Source of the DNA: PALSA-1296 sp038210275
GTDB lineage: Bacteria > Bacteroidota > Ignavibacteria > Palsa-1295
Direction of reading: 5' to 3'
DNA: 64,000 nt
NCBI GenBank assembly: GCA_038210275.1
Contig: JBBQWV010000018.1
Location: forward strand, 21,903 to 85,902
Under the pieces are notes generated by a model that was given only the letters and a program-made list of their open reading frames with translations, was not told where the DNA came from and ran no database searches. The position numbers and the translations under genes were made by a program. Below, piece by piece: positions 45,257-55,243 of the stretch. How positions within the stretch are numbered: position 1 is the stretch's first letter; every line of letters begins with the position of its first letter.

Positions 45257-46750
45257 TCACTCCGCTATAAATTCTTTCGGCGACCAGAGTAAAAGAAGAT
45301 CTTCTTTCTTTGGTTTCCAATCGTCATGGCGCTCGTAATTTCCCAATCGGAAAGCCGCACCGCGATTCTTCACGAATCGCTCGGGCCAATATTCGCCTTC
45401 AGTGCCTGAGAGAACAACGACTCTTTCAGGAGAGTTATGTGCAAAATCAATTCGCAGGCTGTCTCCGCTTGAGCGATTAAATCCACTTGGCTTCTCGTCA
45501 GAACTGATGAAATAAATGGACAGCGCATTATCAACTGCTATTAATGTACGAACGGTATCCTTCGCAATATACATCGTCATTTTCTGCGACGAAAGTTGAT
45601 TCATCCTTCCGGAAACTGTTGGATCGGTATATGGATTTGTTGCAAACGCATGACCGAATGCAATGACATGATCTATTTTTTTTTCTTTCTGATATGTCAC
45701 GATGCTGTCGCCATCAATCTCTGTACTATCATACCACATACACTGTACTTTATTTCCGTAAATGCGCATGATGCTATCTTTTTGCGAATAATATAATTTG
45801 CCGCCTGTCGCGGAAAAATTAGAGCGATTGAGCTTCACACTATCGGTTGCAATAAAATGTGCACTGTCGCCTGAGTATGCTTCCATAATTTGTGACTTGA
45901 CTCGTAGCGTATCAAATGATAATGTCATCTTGCCCGTAAGTGAATCTCGTTTTTGTGAGGAATCAATGATAAGCAGCAACGGATTTTTTGGAACGATCAT
46001 ATATCCTAACTTGCTGAACCGCGCCAGAGTATCACCATATTGAATCGTATTATTTTGTAGTGAATATATTTGCACATTGCCGGATGCAGTTAGCAGCCCA
46101 TCGGGTTTCGATTCGAATAAGTAGTCACTGAAGATGATAAGCGAATCATTCCTTGCATCAACATTGCCTCTCGCAATTGTCTGTCCGATCGTTTTTACAT
46201 CTGTTACTTCATCGGCTTTTAATGTCCCGGAATCGGATTTTACAAAGACATTTCCTTTTGCAATAGATGTTTGCGTCGTACGAAAATATGTTAGGTCATT
46301 TGATGTGAGAACAGAATGATCCTGACTTGCGCGGACAAAATCATGAAAATCAGCGCGCTGAGTATTCATATCGTATGTTGACCACTTCGAAGTGATGTTC
46401 GCATCGCGATCAGAAAACTTTACTCCATCTTCACCTCGTGCAATTTTTGTATTCCCGTCATAATGAACGAAAGGCGCTTCGACGGAAAGTGTATCCTGAC
46501 GGATCACCACGTTGCCATACATTTCGAGAATTTTTGTGGACGGATATTCGATTGCGCTATCGGCTTTTCCATAGAGAGAACCTTGACTGAAATTAAAATG
46601 CCCTCTGAACCGCACCCTATCACCTGAACCAATTTGCTCATCTGCATGAATTGTGACAATCCCTTGCGAAAAACCTATACGAAGAGAAAGAAAACTGAGT
46701 GCAGAAAAAAAGGCGACAGCGAGAATAAATTGAACGCAAAAACGCGGCAC
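45257..46750 (-). CDS. LptA/OstA-like periplasmic LPS-transport protein
   Basis: About 497 residues of repeated beta-strand segments typical of OstA/LptA-like beta-jellyroll proteins (VEAPFVHYDGNTKIARGEDGV, LTASGNVQIYS-like repeats). LptA carries LPS across the periplasm; this one is much longer than the usual 180-residue LptA. The GTG at 46750 gives a clean signal peptide (PRFCVQFILAVAFFSALSFL). A longer frame reaches 46870, but its first codons lie inside a family A repeat (ALLAMTF). An ATG at 46840 is an alternative. Next to lptB, so the role fits. Confidence 0.75.
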   Translation of the reverse strand: MPRFCVQFILAVAFFSALSFLSLRIGFSQGIVTIHADEQIGSGDRVRFRGHFNFSQGSLYGKADSAIEYPSTKILEMYGNVVIRQDTLSVEAPFVHYDGNTKIARGEDGVKFSDRDANITSKWSTYDMNTQRADFHDFVRASQDHSVLTSNDLTYFRTTQTSIAKGNVFVKSDSGTLKADEVTDVKTIGQTIARGNVDARNDSLIIFSDYLFESKPDGLLTASGNVQIYSLQNNTIQYGDTLARFSKLGYMIVPKNPLLLIIDSSQKRDSLTGKMTLSFDTLRVKSQIMEAYSGDSAHFIATDSVKLNRSNFSATGGKLYYSQKDSIMRIYGNKVQCMWYDSTEIDGDSIVTYQKEKKIDHVIAFGHAFATNPYTDPTVSGRMNQLSSQKMTMYIAKDTVRTLIAVDNALSIYFISSDEKPSGFNRSSGDSLRIDFAHNSPERVVVLSGTEGEYWPERFVKNRGAAFRLGNYERHDDWKPKKEDLLLLWSPKEFIAE

Positions 46751-46835
46751 AGTTCGCGGGCTGTGCTCGTTTGATGTACTATGACTTAGACGAATTAATA
46801 ACAAAATTATGTCGGCGAATTTCAAATGAATGAAT

Positions 46836-46949
46836 GTCATTGCGAGGAGGGCGTTAGCCCGACGAAGCAATCTAAAATCTTAAAAGAATGGAAAACGATT
46901 CGGATCTTAGATTGCTTCGTCGTCCGCAAGCGGACTTCTCGCAATGACA
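46836..46949. repeat. Family A repeat between the LptA-like gene and clpB
   Basis: GTCATTGCGAGGAGGGCG...GACGAAGCAATCTAAA with TTAGATTGCTTCGTCGTC...CTCGCAATGACA. Full copy in the divergent intergenic space. Confidence 0.8.
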
Positions 46950-46988
46950 TTGATAGTGTACAAAACACAAGTTTAGAACGAGCATTTT

Positions 46989-48305
46989 ATGGCAATCAAT
47001 CCAAATAAGCTTACGGTAAAAACGCAGGAAGCGTTACAGGCAGCAGTTGAAATAGCCGGAAATTATGGCAATTCGCAGGTTGATCCGGAGCACCTTCTCG
47101 CTGCATTAGCTCAGGATGGGGAAGGCGTCTTTGTTTCTGTGCTTAGAAAGATCGGCGTCAATATCGATCAGGTTCGAATTAAAGCAAATACGCTTCTTGA
47201 AAAACTTCCGAAAGTCGGTGGCGTTGGAGCGGCGAATGCTTATGCTTCGCCTGCCTTGAATAAATTATTCGATACTGCCCGCAAAGAAGCAGAAGGATTG
47301 AAAGATGAATATATCTCTACCGAGCATCTGCTTTTGGCAATCATCGAAGAAAAATCCGAAGCATCACGTTTGCTCAAAGATCAAGGCGTTACCAAAGATG
47401 CAGTTCTAAAAGCGCTGCAGGCAGTTCGCGGTACGCAGCGCGTTACCGATGCGAATGCTGAAGAGCGTTATCAGTCATTAGAAAAATATGGACGCGATTT
47501 GACTGCTCTTGCAGCAAAAGGAAAACTCGATCCTGTTATCGGACGTGATGAAGAAGTCCGCCGCGTCATGCAAGTTCTGGCGCGAAGAACAAAAAATAAT
47601 CCTGTCCTTATCGGTGAACCTGGTGTCGGCAAGACGGCAATTGTCGAAGGAATTGCCGGAAGAATTGTATCGGGTGACGTTCCGGAAACTCTAAAAGATA
47701 AACGCATCATCGCTCTTGATATGGGCACACTCGTTGCCGGAACAAGTTTCCGAGGACAATTCGAAGAACGTCTGAAAGCAATCGTTAAAGAAGTTGCTGA
47801 ATCTGAGGGGGAAATAATTCTTTTCATTGACGAGCTTCATACCCTCATCGGAGCAGGCGCAACATCGGGCGCAATGGATGCGGCAAATATCCTGAAGCCG
47901 GCTCTGGCACGAGGAGAGCTTCGCACAATTGGCGCAACGACACTCGATGAATATCGCAAGCATATCGAAAAAGATGCTGCGCTCGAACGCCGCTTCCAGC
48001 CTGTCTATGTCGGCGAGCCAACTGTGGAAGATACGATCTCAATTTTGCGGGGACTTAAAGAAAAATACGAAGTGCATCATGGTGTTCGAATAAAAGATGC
48101 AGCGCTTGTTGCAGCAGCGCAGTTATCATCACGTTATATCAGCGATAGATTTCTGCCCGATAAAGCGATTGATCTTGTTGATGAAGCCGCAAGTAAATTG
48201 CGAATTGATATTGACTCAATGCCTGTTGAACTTGATCTGCTTGAGCGAAAGATCAGGCAACTTGAGATCGAAAGGGAAGCGCTGAAGAGGGAATTAACTG
48301 CGTAA
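46989..48305 (+). pseudogene. clpB: Truncated ClpB disaggregase (N-domain and first ATPase only)
   Basis: 438 residues matching the first half of ClpB: the N-domain (1-145), NBD1 with Walker A GEPGVGKT (209-216) and Walker B ILFIDELH, arginine-finger region (DAALERRFQPV), and the start of the middle coil (IRQLEIEREALKRE). It then stops at ELTA, exactly where other ClpBs continue into the M-domain and NBD2. A family A repeat starts 21 bp after the stop. ClpB needs NBD2 for power, so this is either a broken gene or an assembly join at the repeat. A short functional protein cannot be excluded. Confidence 0.85.
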
Positions 48306-48325
48306 TTGTTTTTGTCATTTTTTGT

Positions 48326-48446
48326 GTCATTGCGAAGAAGGAGCGATAGCGACTGACGAAGCAATCTCCCGAGGACTTGTAGAAACGGACACTCTACCAT
48401 ATATCAGGGGATTGCTTCGTCGGACTACCGTCCTCCTCGCAATGAC
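48326..48446. repeat. Family A repeat at the end of the truncated clpB
   Basis: GTCATTGCGAAGAAGGAGC...GACGAAGCAATCTCC with GGATTGCTTCGTCGGACT...CTCCTCGCAATGAC. The copy directly follows the clpB stop. Confidence 0.8.
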
Positions 48447-48500
48447 ACAATATAAATTTTCTGCTAACGACTAAAGACTACCAACTAAAGACTATCCACT

Positions 48501-49127
48501 GTGCCACTAAACCCCAACATCATTCGCATCGAGAAAGAAAAGATCATCGCCATACTTCGGCTGAAGGATACCTCGCGTATTGTCGAATATGTTGACCGGA
48601 TCGTTAAAGGCGGCATTACTATTATCGAAGTGACGCTCAACTCGCAGAATGCGCTTGATACGATTGAATTGCTTCGAATAAAATTTCCGAAATGTCTGAT
48701 CGGTGCCGGAACCGTCATGGGGCGCAAAGCTGCGGAATCGGCGATCACAGCGGGAGCGGAGTTTCTTGTCAGTCCCGTTAATGACGGAAAGATGATTACT
48801 GTTTCGCGTGAGCATAATGTTGTCTCGATGGCTGGCGCGTTCAGTCCGACTGAAGTGTGGGAAGCGCATACGAACGGCGCGGATTTTATCAAACTTTTTC
48901 CGCTTGCAGGAATCGGTGTAGGTTATCTCAAGGCGTTACGCGGTCCTTTCCCTGACATTCGCTTCATTCCAACTAATGGTGTAACGCATGATAATATGCA
49001 AGATTTTTTTAAAGCGGGAGCGACAGCAATTGGTTTAGGCTCAGTCTTGATCTCCGATGAAGATGTTACAAATGAAAGATTCGATGAAGTGGAGAAGAGG
49101 GCGAAAGAGGCAGTGGCAGGGCTTTAG
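48501..49127 (+). CDS. eda: KDPG/KHG-type aldolase
   Basis: 208 residues, class I aldolase of the Eda family; makes or splits 2-keto-3-deoxy-6-phosphogluconate or 4-hydroxy-2-oxoglutarate. The general acid/base is E43 (IIEVTL), the Schiff-base lysine is K131 (FIKLFP) and the phosphate-binding R20 is in ILRLKD. The start is GTG at 48501. No edd or other Entner-Doudoroff gene is nearby, so the exact substrate is open. Confidence 0.9.
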   Translation: MPLNPNIIRIEKEKIIAILRLKDTSRIVEYVDRIVKGGITIIEVTLNSQNALDTIELLRIKFPKCLIGAGTVMGRKAAESAITAGAEFLVSPVNDGKMITVSREHNVVSMAGAFSPTEVWEAHTNGADFIKLFPLAGIGVGYLKALRGPFPDIRFIPTNGVTHDNMQDFFKAGATAIGLGSVLISDEDVTNERFDEVEKRAKEAVAGL

Positions 49128-49199
49128 TCTTCATAAAAATATGACACATTTCATGAGCCAGTTCTTTAGAAAAGCTCTTGTATCAATGTTCGGTGATCT

Positions 49200-49252
49200 A
49201 AAAATCCTCGCCGAGCGAGAAGATATACTGAGGTTTTGCCCATGAATTAATC
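49200..49252 (-). pseudogene. 3'-end remnant of a second copy of the peptidase/TolB/Omp85-like gene
   Basis: On the minus strand it reads WAKPQYIFSLGEDF-stop, identical to the last 14 residues of the 1045-residue protein at 52106-55243. The nucleotide match is strong over about 45 bp and then ends. The two T9SS genes between the copies are thus bracketed by direct repeats in the same orientation. Confidence 0.75.
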
Positions 49253-49288
49253 GCGGTGGAATGTGTTTACTTTTTATAGTCTTTTTTT

Positions 49289-50627
49289 ATGAAATACATC
49301 ATACCTAAAATTATTTCTTTTGTACTTGCGCTCCTGATCTACTCAGGGGCACAAGCTCAATTTCTTTGGGCTGTTAGTCATTCGGATCAAGATTGGAGGT
49401 CCCAATACACGTTCAGCGCAATTTCTTGTTCCGGTAATAATTGCACAGCGGCAGTTTTAGATCACGATTATTTGATGGCAATGGAAGTGGTAAATTTTTT
49501 TGCATACCACCGATGGAGGTATCACTTGGGATGCACAAGGACCGGATTATTATTCAGGAACAGGGGGATATAATAATCTTATCACGGACATACAACAAAT
49601 AGATAGCTTAAATGTCGTGGGCATAGGTTGGCATGGTTTAATATTCCGAACGTTTAACGGAGGAAAAAATTGGGAGAAACAGGATTGCCATACATTAAAA
49701 AATCTTTCACAAGTTCACTTTTCAGATCCTTTAGTCGGGATTCTCGTATGCTACGATTCTGCTATTTATACAACAACTAATGGAGGTAAAGACTGGAATG
49801 CAGAGCCTGTCTCAATTTTTTCATCCTATGGACTAAGTCAGTGCCATTCTTTTGGCAATGGAAAATTTAGTGTCGTTGCAAGAGGCAGAGGTCCGATCTA
49901 TACAACATCCGATAATTGGAAAACAGTTGACAGTTCAAGTATTTTCGTTGATACATCTAAAGATAATTTCCCATGGTTTTATTTCACACACTGTGTATTC
50001 GGAGGGGATGATACGATCATCGCTGCAGGATATTATACTTTAAATGGAGCAGATGGTGCTATTGTTCGATCAACAGATAAAGGTCAACACTGGGAAGAAC
50101 CTGTTGTAATCAAAGATGCCCCATCCGGTATTGAAGCAATAACTCCAATGACCGGTAATACTATGCTTGCCACTGGCAATGATCACTTAATTATCAGCAC
50201 TGATAGAGGTGAGTCTTGGAATAGGGATACGATCCTTTTAGATACAAATTATAGAATAGTTTATTGCACTGGATTAGTTTGGGCGAGATCACAGCCACTT
50301 GCAATTTTTTCCAATGGTGCAATCTATACTCCGAATGTTATTTTCCGTGGGACCAGTTTGAAATCTCTTGTCAATAAAGAGAATAGGGAGAATATCAATG
50401 TTTCTATTTTTCCTAACCCTGCGACAGACGCAGTCCATATAATTACACCGTTACAGTCTTTACAAATTTGTCTCTATGATGTTTTAGGTCGAGTAGTGCG
50501 CCGAGGAATAACGGATAATGATGGGAGAATAAATTTTGATATTCGAGGCTTACCATTTGGAATCTATACGGTATTATCAGAACACCAAGGTATGGAAATG
50601 CTCGGAAAATTTATGATAGGGAGATGA
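49289..50627 (+). pseudogene. T9SS protein with BNR-like repeats, frameshifted
   Basis: Two overlapping frames make one protein of about 445 residues. The first (49289-49573) holds the signal peptide and FLWAVSHSD; the second continues from about 49500 with TTDGGITWD-type sialidase (BNR) repeats and a T9SS domain (FPNPATDAVHII). Aligned with its neighbour, the break falls on a run of seven T at 49495-49501; six T would restore the frame. It is therefore a single-base slip or a sequencing error in a homopolymer. The intact relative follows directly. Confidence 0.8.
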
Positions 50628-50629
50628 TC

Positions 50630-52102
50630 ATGAAAAAAATATTTTTTGTAAATATCTTTATCTCTCTCTTCTTTTTTATGCCAAGCGTCGGGCATTCGCA
50701 ATTCCTTTGGGATGTTGCGCACAGTGATTTTGATGGCAGGTATTACTATTGTTTTGATGCAGTGTCTTGTTTCGAGAATAATTGTGTCGTGGCAGGCTCA
50801 TTAGTTGATAACAATGCGGAGCGGGTTTATTCGATGTTCTGGGCAAGCAATGATAATGGGAACACATGGAATATGCAAGACCCTAACCTACCGCCTGATA
50901 GTAATTTTAAGGATGAAAAATTTTTTGCGGCGGTCCAACAAATAAATAAAAATTCTATTGTCGCCTTACGAAATAATAGAACGGGTGATTCTTCAGAAAC
51001 ATTTATTCTACGTTCCAATGATGCAGGAAAAAATTGGAACAAGCAGCTCCTCGATCTTTCTGATGCTGGCGGTTTGCTAAGGGATGTATCCTTCTATGAC
51101 TCGCTTTCCGGAATAGTTTTGGCTCAGAAAAATATATTATACAATGGTATCTTAGTGATAGGTGGTGGTGGTTATAAGATATTTACTACATTGGATGGCG
51201 GTAATCATTGGGATAGTTCGACTTTCACTTTGGATGGTGGGTCGTTTAATTGTTATTCGAATGGGAGTGGAAAATACAAAATCTTTAAGTCCCCCCATGG
51301 TCCAATTTATTCGACGATTGACAATTGGAAAACAGTAGATAGCTCTGCACCTCTTATTCTCGATCAAGATGATCCCAATAATGATTTCAATTACGAACAT
51401 TGTAACTTTACCGGTGGCGATACAATTATATGTTACGGCTATAATGTTTATGATAAAACCACTCGAAATTATGATCGCTACAGGGCTCTTTTAATTCGTT
51501 CAACAGATGCAGGATTGACATGGGAAAAACCTGAGATATTCCAAGGCTCGTTATGGATATTAAAATCAATGAGTTCATTAGCAAGAGATACAATAATAGC
51601 CGGCGGATTAAGCGGAGATATGAGCGGAAGTCAAGTAAATTCTATTTTAGTGAGTCTAGATAAAGGTCGTACTTGGCGAGAGGATTCTCTTTTAATTGAT
51701 ACTGCTTATTCGGCTTTTTCTACAAAAGGAATTGTACTTCCTTCTGATGGGGTACCGCTATCAATATACGGTCATCTCGATAATAACATTCAATCATTCC
51801 CTACGTTATTACTTCGAGGTCATACAGCAAAATCAAAAGTGGAAAATCAATCAAGTTTGTCTTTTACCGATCGTATCTTTCCAAATCCTGCAACAAATAT
51901 TCTCAATATCGCCTCCGTTGAAAGTACTAGACCTTATTGGATTATTGATGTTCTTGGCAGAACAGTACTTAGCGGCATGACTTTGGATCACACTACATTA
52001 ACAATTGATATTTCTTCTATATCTCCAGGTATGTATATAGTCCTATCCGAAAGTATAAGGGGAAAAGTGAAAATCGGAAAATTAATGGTAGCAGGAAAAT
52101 AA
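50630..52102 (+). CDS. Secreted T9SS protein with BNR/Ycf48-like repeats
   Basis: About 490 residues (another ATG two codons upstream at 50624 overlaps the previous stop). Signal peptide ending VGHSQ. The middle is a propeller-like set of repeats with NDNGNTW, NDAGKNW, LDGGNHWD and STDAGLTWE, as in BNR and photosystem assembly proteins. A T9SS sorting domain ends the protein (FPNPATNILNI, WIIDVLGRTVLSG, GKLMVAGK). Function unknown; likely a surface adhesin or binding protein. Confidence 0.8.
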   Translation: MKKIFFVNIFISLFFFMPSVGHSQFLWDVAHSDFDGRYYYCFDAVSCFENNCVVAGSLVDNNAERVYSMFWASNDNGNTWNMQDPNLPPDSNFKDEKFFAAVQQINKNSIVALRNNRTGDSSETFILRSNDAGKNWNKQLLDLSDAGGLLRDVSFYDSLSGIVLAQKNILYNGILVIGGGGYKIFTTLDGGNHWDSSTFTLDGGSFNCYSNGSGKYKIFKSPHGPIYSTIDNWKTVDSSAPLILDQDDPNNDFNYEHCNFTGGDTIICYGYNVYDKTTRNYDRYRALLIRSTDAGLTWEKPEIFQGSLWILKSMSSLARDTIIAGGLSGDMSGSQVNSILVSLDKGRTWREDSLLIDTAYSAFSTKGIVLPSDGVPLSIYGHLDNNIQSFPTLLLRGHTAKSKVENQSSLSFTDRIFPNPATNILNIASVESTRPYWIIDVLGRTVLSGMTLDHTTLTIDISSISPGMYIVLSESIRGKVKIGKLMVAGK

Positions 52103-52105
52103 TTT

Positions 52106-55100
52106 TTAAAAATCCTCGCCGAGCGAAAAGATGTATTGGGGTTTTGCCCATGTGTCTATTGTTGTAGTCCAGGCAATATCCATTTTTAAGTAGATGCCGA
52201 AGAGGTAGGTGCGCAGCCCTATGCCGGTGGACATCAGAAGATCTTTTGTCGTCCATCCGCCATCGGGTTTTTTCTGGAAGAGATAGACTTTATTATCCCA
52301 TGCCGTGCCAGCATCGAAGAATGCTTCCGATAGCAATGCAAGCGGTAAGCCGCTGACAAATATCGGGAAAGGGAAGCGTAGTGCAAGATTCAAAAGCCCG
52401 TACTTCGTGCCGATCTGCTGATTATACGGGAAGCCGCGCAACGGTGTACCTGTTGCATAGAATGCAAAATCCTGCGGCTCGGTTAATGGATATGTCGTTG
52501 CGCTGAAGTAACGGTTTATCCATCCATCAACACCGCCAAGAAAAAATTTCTGCGGATTCGGTCCCCAACTTCCGGCACCGGAAATTCTTGTGACGAAAGA
52601 CATATCACCAATGATCTTGAAGTAATGCCGAAAATCAAGTTGCGGTGTAATAAAGCCAAGCATACTATTTCCAAAACTCGGCGAAACGGCAAGAGTGAGA
52701 TTATATCTTGTCCCTGCCTTCGGATAAAAATAACTCCAGATCACATCGTCGTGAACATATCCGACGCTCGGAGTCAAAGCAAATTTTCTTTTTGTCGGAA
52801 TATCAAGAGGATTGCCGAGGTCATCGGAGATAACATCTTTCTCAAGAACAAGCGCCGAAAAATTCATATCGACACGGTTAAATCTATCAAGAGGATAGGA
52901 AGCTAATCCCGTCAGACCATACTCGGTAAAGCGCGAAATAAAAAATGAGTTGTTTATATATCCCGGATCAGGTGAAGTATAAAGAAACCGCGCGCTATGA
53001 AAAGCCGTGAGTCCGTAATTGACACGGTCTTTCTGATTGAGATAATACAATACGTAATCAGAATTTTTCAGATCAAGTAAAAAATTTGTTGCCAAATAAA
53101 GCTGATGATTTCCAAGTTCATCCGAGAACAGCATCTGCGCCGAACCTTGCAATCCGTAATATCCCGTATATCCAGCTGTTCCTAAAATAATATCGGGAGT
53201 GAAAATAACTTTATAATCACGCGGAATATATTTTCCATTCGTATCCATATAATTAGTGACCTCTGCAACCGGTTGCTTCTGGCGGAAATCATTGCGTGAG
53301 CGATCACTATATGGCGTATTGCCATAGACATAATTATGAAGATCAATGCCGACATCGCCATAGCCTTGTGTTGAATCGGCTCCTTCAGTTTGAACGCGGT
53401 TCGGATCAGTAATGCGTTTGATCGCAGAATCTTTCATTGCAGCATCGGCAATTTTATCACCGCGAAATTTTGTAGCAGGCAGCGAATCTAATTTACGGTC
53501 AAGCGGATTGCGCATGAGATATAAATTATATCCTCCCTTTCTGATCGCGCTGAATGCAAGTTTTGAACCGTCATCACTTATAGATATTTGGTCTATCTTT
53601 GAAACAGAATTCGTCAAAACGCGGGGATTAGTACCGTCAAGATTTGCAGAAAAAATATTATTAATTCCGCTCTTATTCGAAATAAAAAACAGCGTCTTTT
53701 TTTCTACGGAAACTATCGGCTTCGTTTCATCGGCATCAGGAGTATTCGTCAGCCGTGTTATTTTTTTCGAATCAATATCAAATCGGTAAATATCTTTATT
53801 GCGAATCCCGATCTTGGATTGCTCAACACCTGAGGGAGGAAATTCACCGGGCATAAGATGATCACCACGATCGCTTACAAAATAAATAGACTTCGAATCA
53901 GCAGCCCATTCGACATCCTGATCTGCAAAGGCATCGTTGGTGAGATTGGTCAACAATTTCGAAGCGAAGTCGTACAGATAAATATCGCTTCCGCCATTTT
54001 TATATGCAATGAGGGCTAACGTTTTTCCATCCGGCGACCATTTTACTTGAGAGATAGCATCAAGATCAAGTGTTGGCAATGGCTCATCATTACCAGTTGC
54101 AATATCAATAATATGAACAACGTCGCTCTTTCCTGCCTTCGAAGCAAGGGCTAATTTCTTCTCATCAGGAGACCACGTTAAACCCGGACTGAGTAGATGA
54201 AGCTCTTCGAAATTACCATTGGCTCCGCCACCAGAGACAACGCGATTTATATCCGATGGCTTGGCAATACTCTGCACATAAATATCATAGTAGCCGCTGC
54301 GGTCACTGATGAAAGCTACGTAATCTCCTTTGGGTGACATTTCCGGCGAGGAGTTGTAAAAATTTCCTAGCTTTTTATGATCGGCAAGAACTTCAGCAAA
54401 AGTTGAGGGGTCATCGAAGCGTGCAATGTCAGGGAAATAAATCTTCTTTAAGAACTCCAGAAATTTTTCACCGAACTCAGAAATACCGATTCCGAACGTC
54501 GCTTTGTAAGCAAGTTCAGGAGAACGGGTTGTCCGGATTCGTTGAAGAAGCTCTCCTACTTTTTCGGGACCATATTTTTCGGATATATACCAATACATCG
54601 TTTGCCCAACTCGGTACTGTACATAGCCTCCAAGCCTCTCTAATGGCGGGATGGCATCAGCCAGCGTTGCATCCCTCATAAACATATCGGTTTCGATATC
54701 CAAACCTCCGAGAGACTCATATTCAGCAAGCCCTTCATTCATCCAGGTGGGGATCATAATACCGCCGCCAGTTAAAAGCGACTGATACGATCCGCCTGCA
54801 TACATATCGTTTAATACGGCATGGACTAATTCGTGATGAATGACATGACGAAATAATTCGTAGTTTCCTTCGAAGGGAACAACGACGCGATTCTTAAATA
54901 GCTCGGTAACTCCGCCAACGCCTTCAGGAAGATATTCACCGACGGCATTCGTCTGCTGAAAATCGTTATGCGATACATAGACTAAAATTGCAATGCGCTG
55001 AGTAATATCGTATCGAATTGATTTCTCAATGCTGGTCAAAGATTTCTCAGCAGTTTCGGCACAGAACTGGGCAAGTTCGTAACCGCCTTGATAGTAGTAA

Positions 55101-55243
55101 ATATCGCAATGCGGGGACTGAATATAATGCCACTTAAAATCTTTATACTGAACTTTGTTTTTCCCAAAATTTGAACTTTGGGAAAAAATATCCCCTGCTC
55201 CGAAAAGGAGCATCGTCAAAACCAGTAATACTAATTTCTTCAT
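52106..55243 (-). CDS. Fusion of MA-type peptidase, TolB-like propeller and Omp85-like barrel
   Basis: 1045 residues. Signal peptide (1-21). A gluzincin-like domain (about 30-280) has H137-E-L-V-H141 and the downstream WMNEGLAEYE (167-175) that would supply the third zinc ligand. Then a six-bladed propeller of TolB/PD40 repeats (about 290-590; SPDEKKLALASK, WSPDGKTLALIAY). The C-terminal part (about 660-1045) looks like a surface-antigen/BamA-type beta-barrel and ends in an outer-membrane-style Phe. The protein may put an enzyme and propeller on an outer-membrane barrel. No function is established. Confidence 0.75.
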   Translation of the reverse strand: MKKLVLLVLTMLLFGAGDIFSQSSNFGKNKVQYKDFKWHYIQSPHCDIYYYQGGYELAQFCAETAEKSLTSIEKSIRYDITQRIAILVYVSHNDFQQTNAVGEYLPEGVGGVTELFKNRVVVPFEGNYELFRHVIHHELVHAVLNDMYAGGSYQSLLTGGGIMIPTWMNEGLAEYESLGGLDIETDMFMRDATLADAIPPLERLGGYVQYRVGQTMYWYISEKYGPEKVGELLQRIRTTRSPELAYKATFGIGISEFGEKFLEFLKKIYFPDIARFDDPSTFAEVLADHKKLGNFYNSSPEMSPKGDYVAFISDRSGYYDIYVQSIAKPSDINRVVSGGGANGNFEELHLLSPGLTWSPDEKKLALASKAGKSDVVHIIDIATGNDEPLPTLDLDAISQVKWSPDGKTLALIAYKNGGSDIYLYDFASKLLTNLTNDAFADQDVEWAADSKSIYFVSDRGDHLMPGEFPPSGVEQSKIGIRNKDIYRFDIDSKKITRLTNTPDADETKPIVSVEKKTLFFISNKSGINNIFSANLDGTNPRVLTNSVSKIDQISISDDGSKLAFSAIRKGGYNLYLMRNPLDRKLDSLPATKFRGDKIADAAMKDSAIKRITDPNRVQTEGADSTQGYGDVGIDLHNYVYGNTPYSDRSRNDFRQKQPVAEVTNYMDTNGKYIPRDYKVIFTPDIILGTAGYTGYYGLQGSAQMLFSDELGNHQLYLATNFLLDLKNSDYVLYYLNQKDRVNYGLTAFHSARFLYTSPDPGYINNSFFISRFTEYGLTGLASYPLDRFNRVDMNFSALVLEKDVISDDLGNPLDIPTKRKFALTPSVGYVHDDVIWSYFYPKAGTRYNLTLAVSPSFGNSMLGFITPQLDFRHYFKIIGDMSFVTRISGAGSWGPNPQKFFLGGVDGWINRYFSATTYPLTEPQDFAFYATGTPLRGFPYNQQIGTKYGLLNLALRFPFPIFVSGLPLALLSEAFFDAGTAWDNKVYLFQKKPDGGWTTKDLLMSTGIGLRTYLFGIYLKMDIAWTTTIDTWAKPQYIFSLGEDF

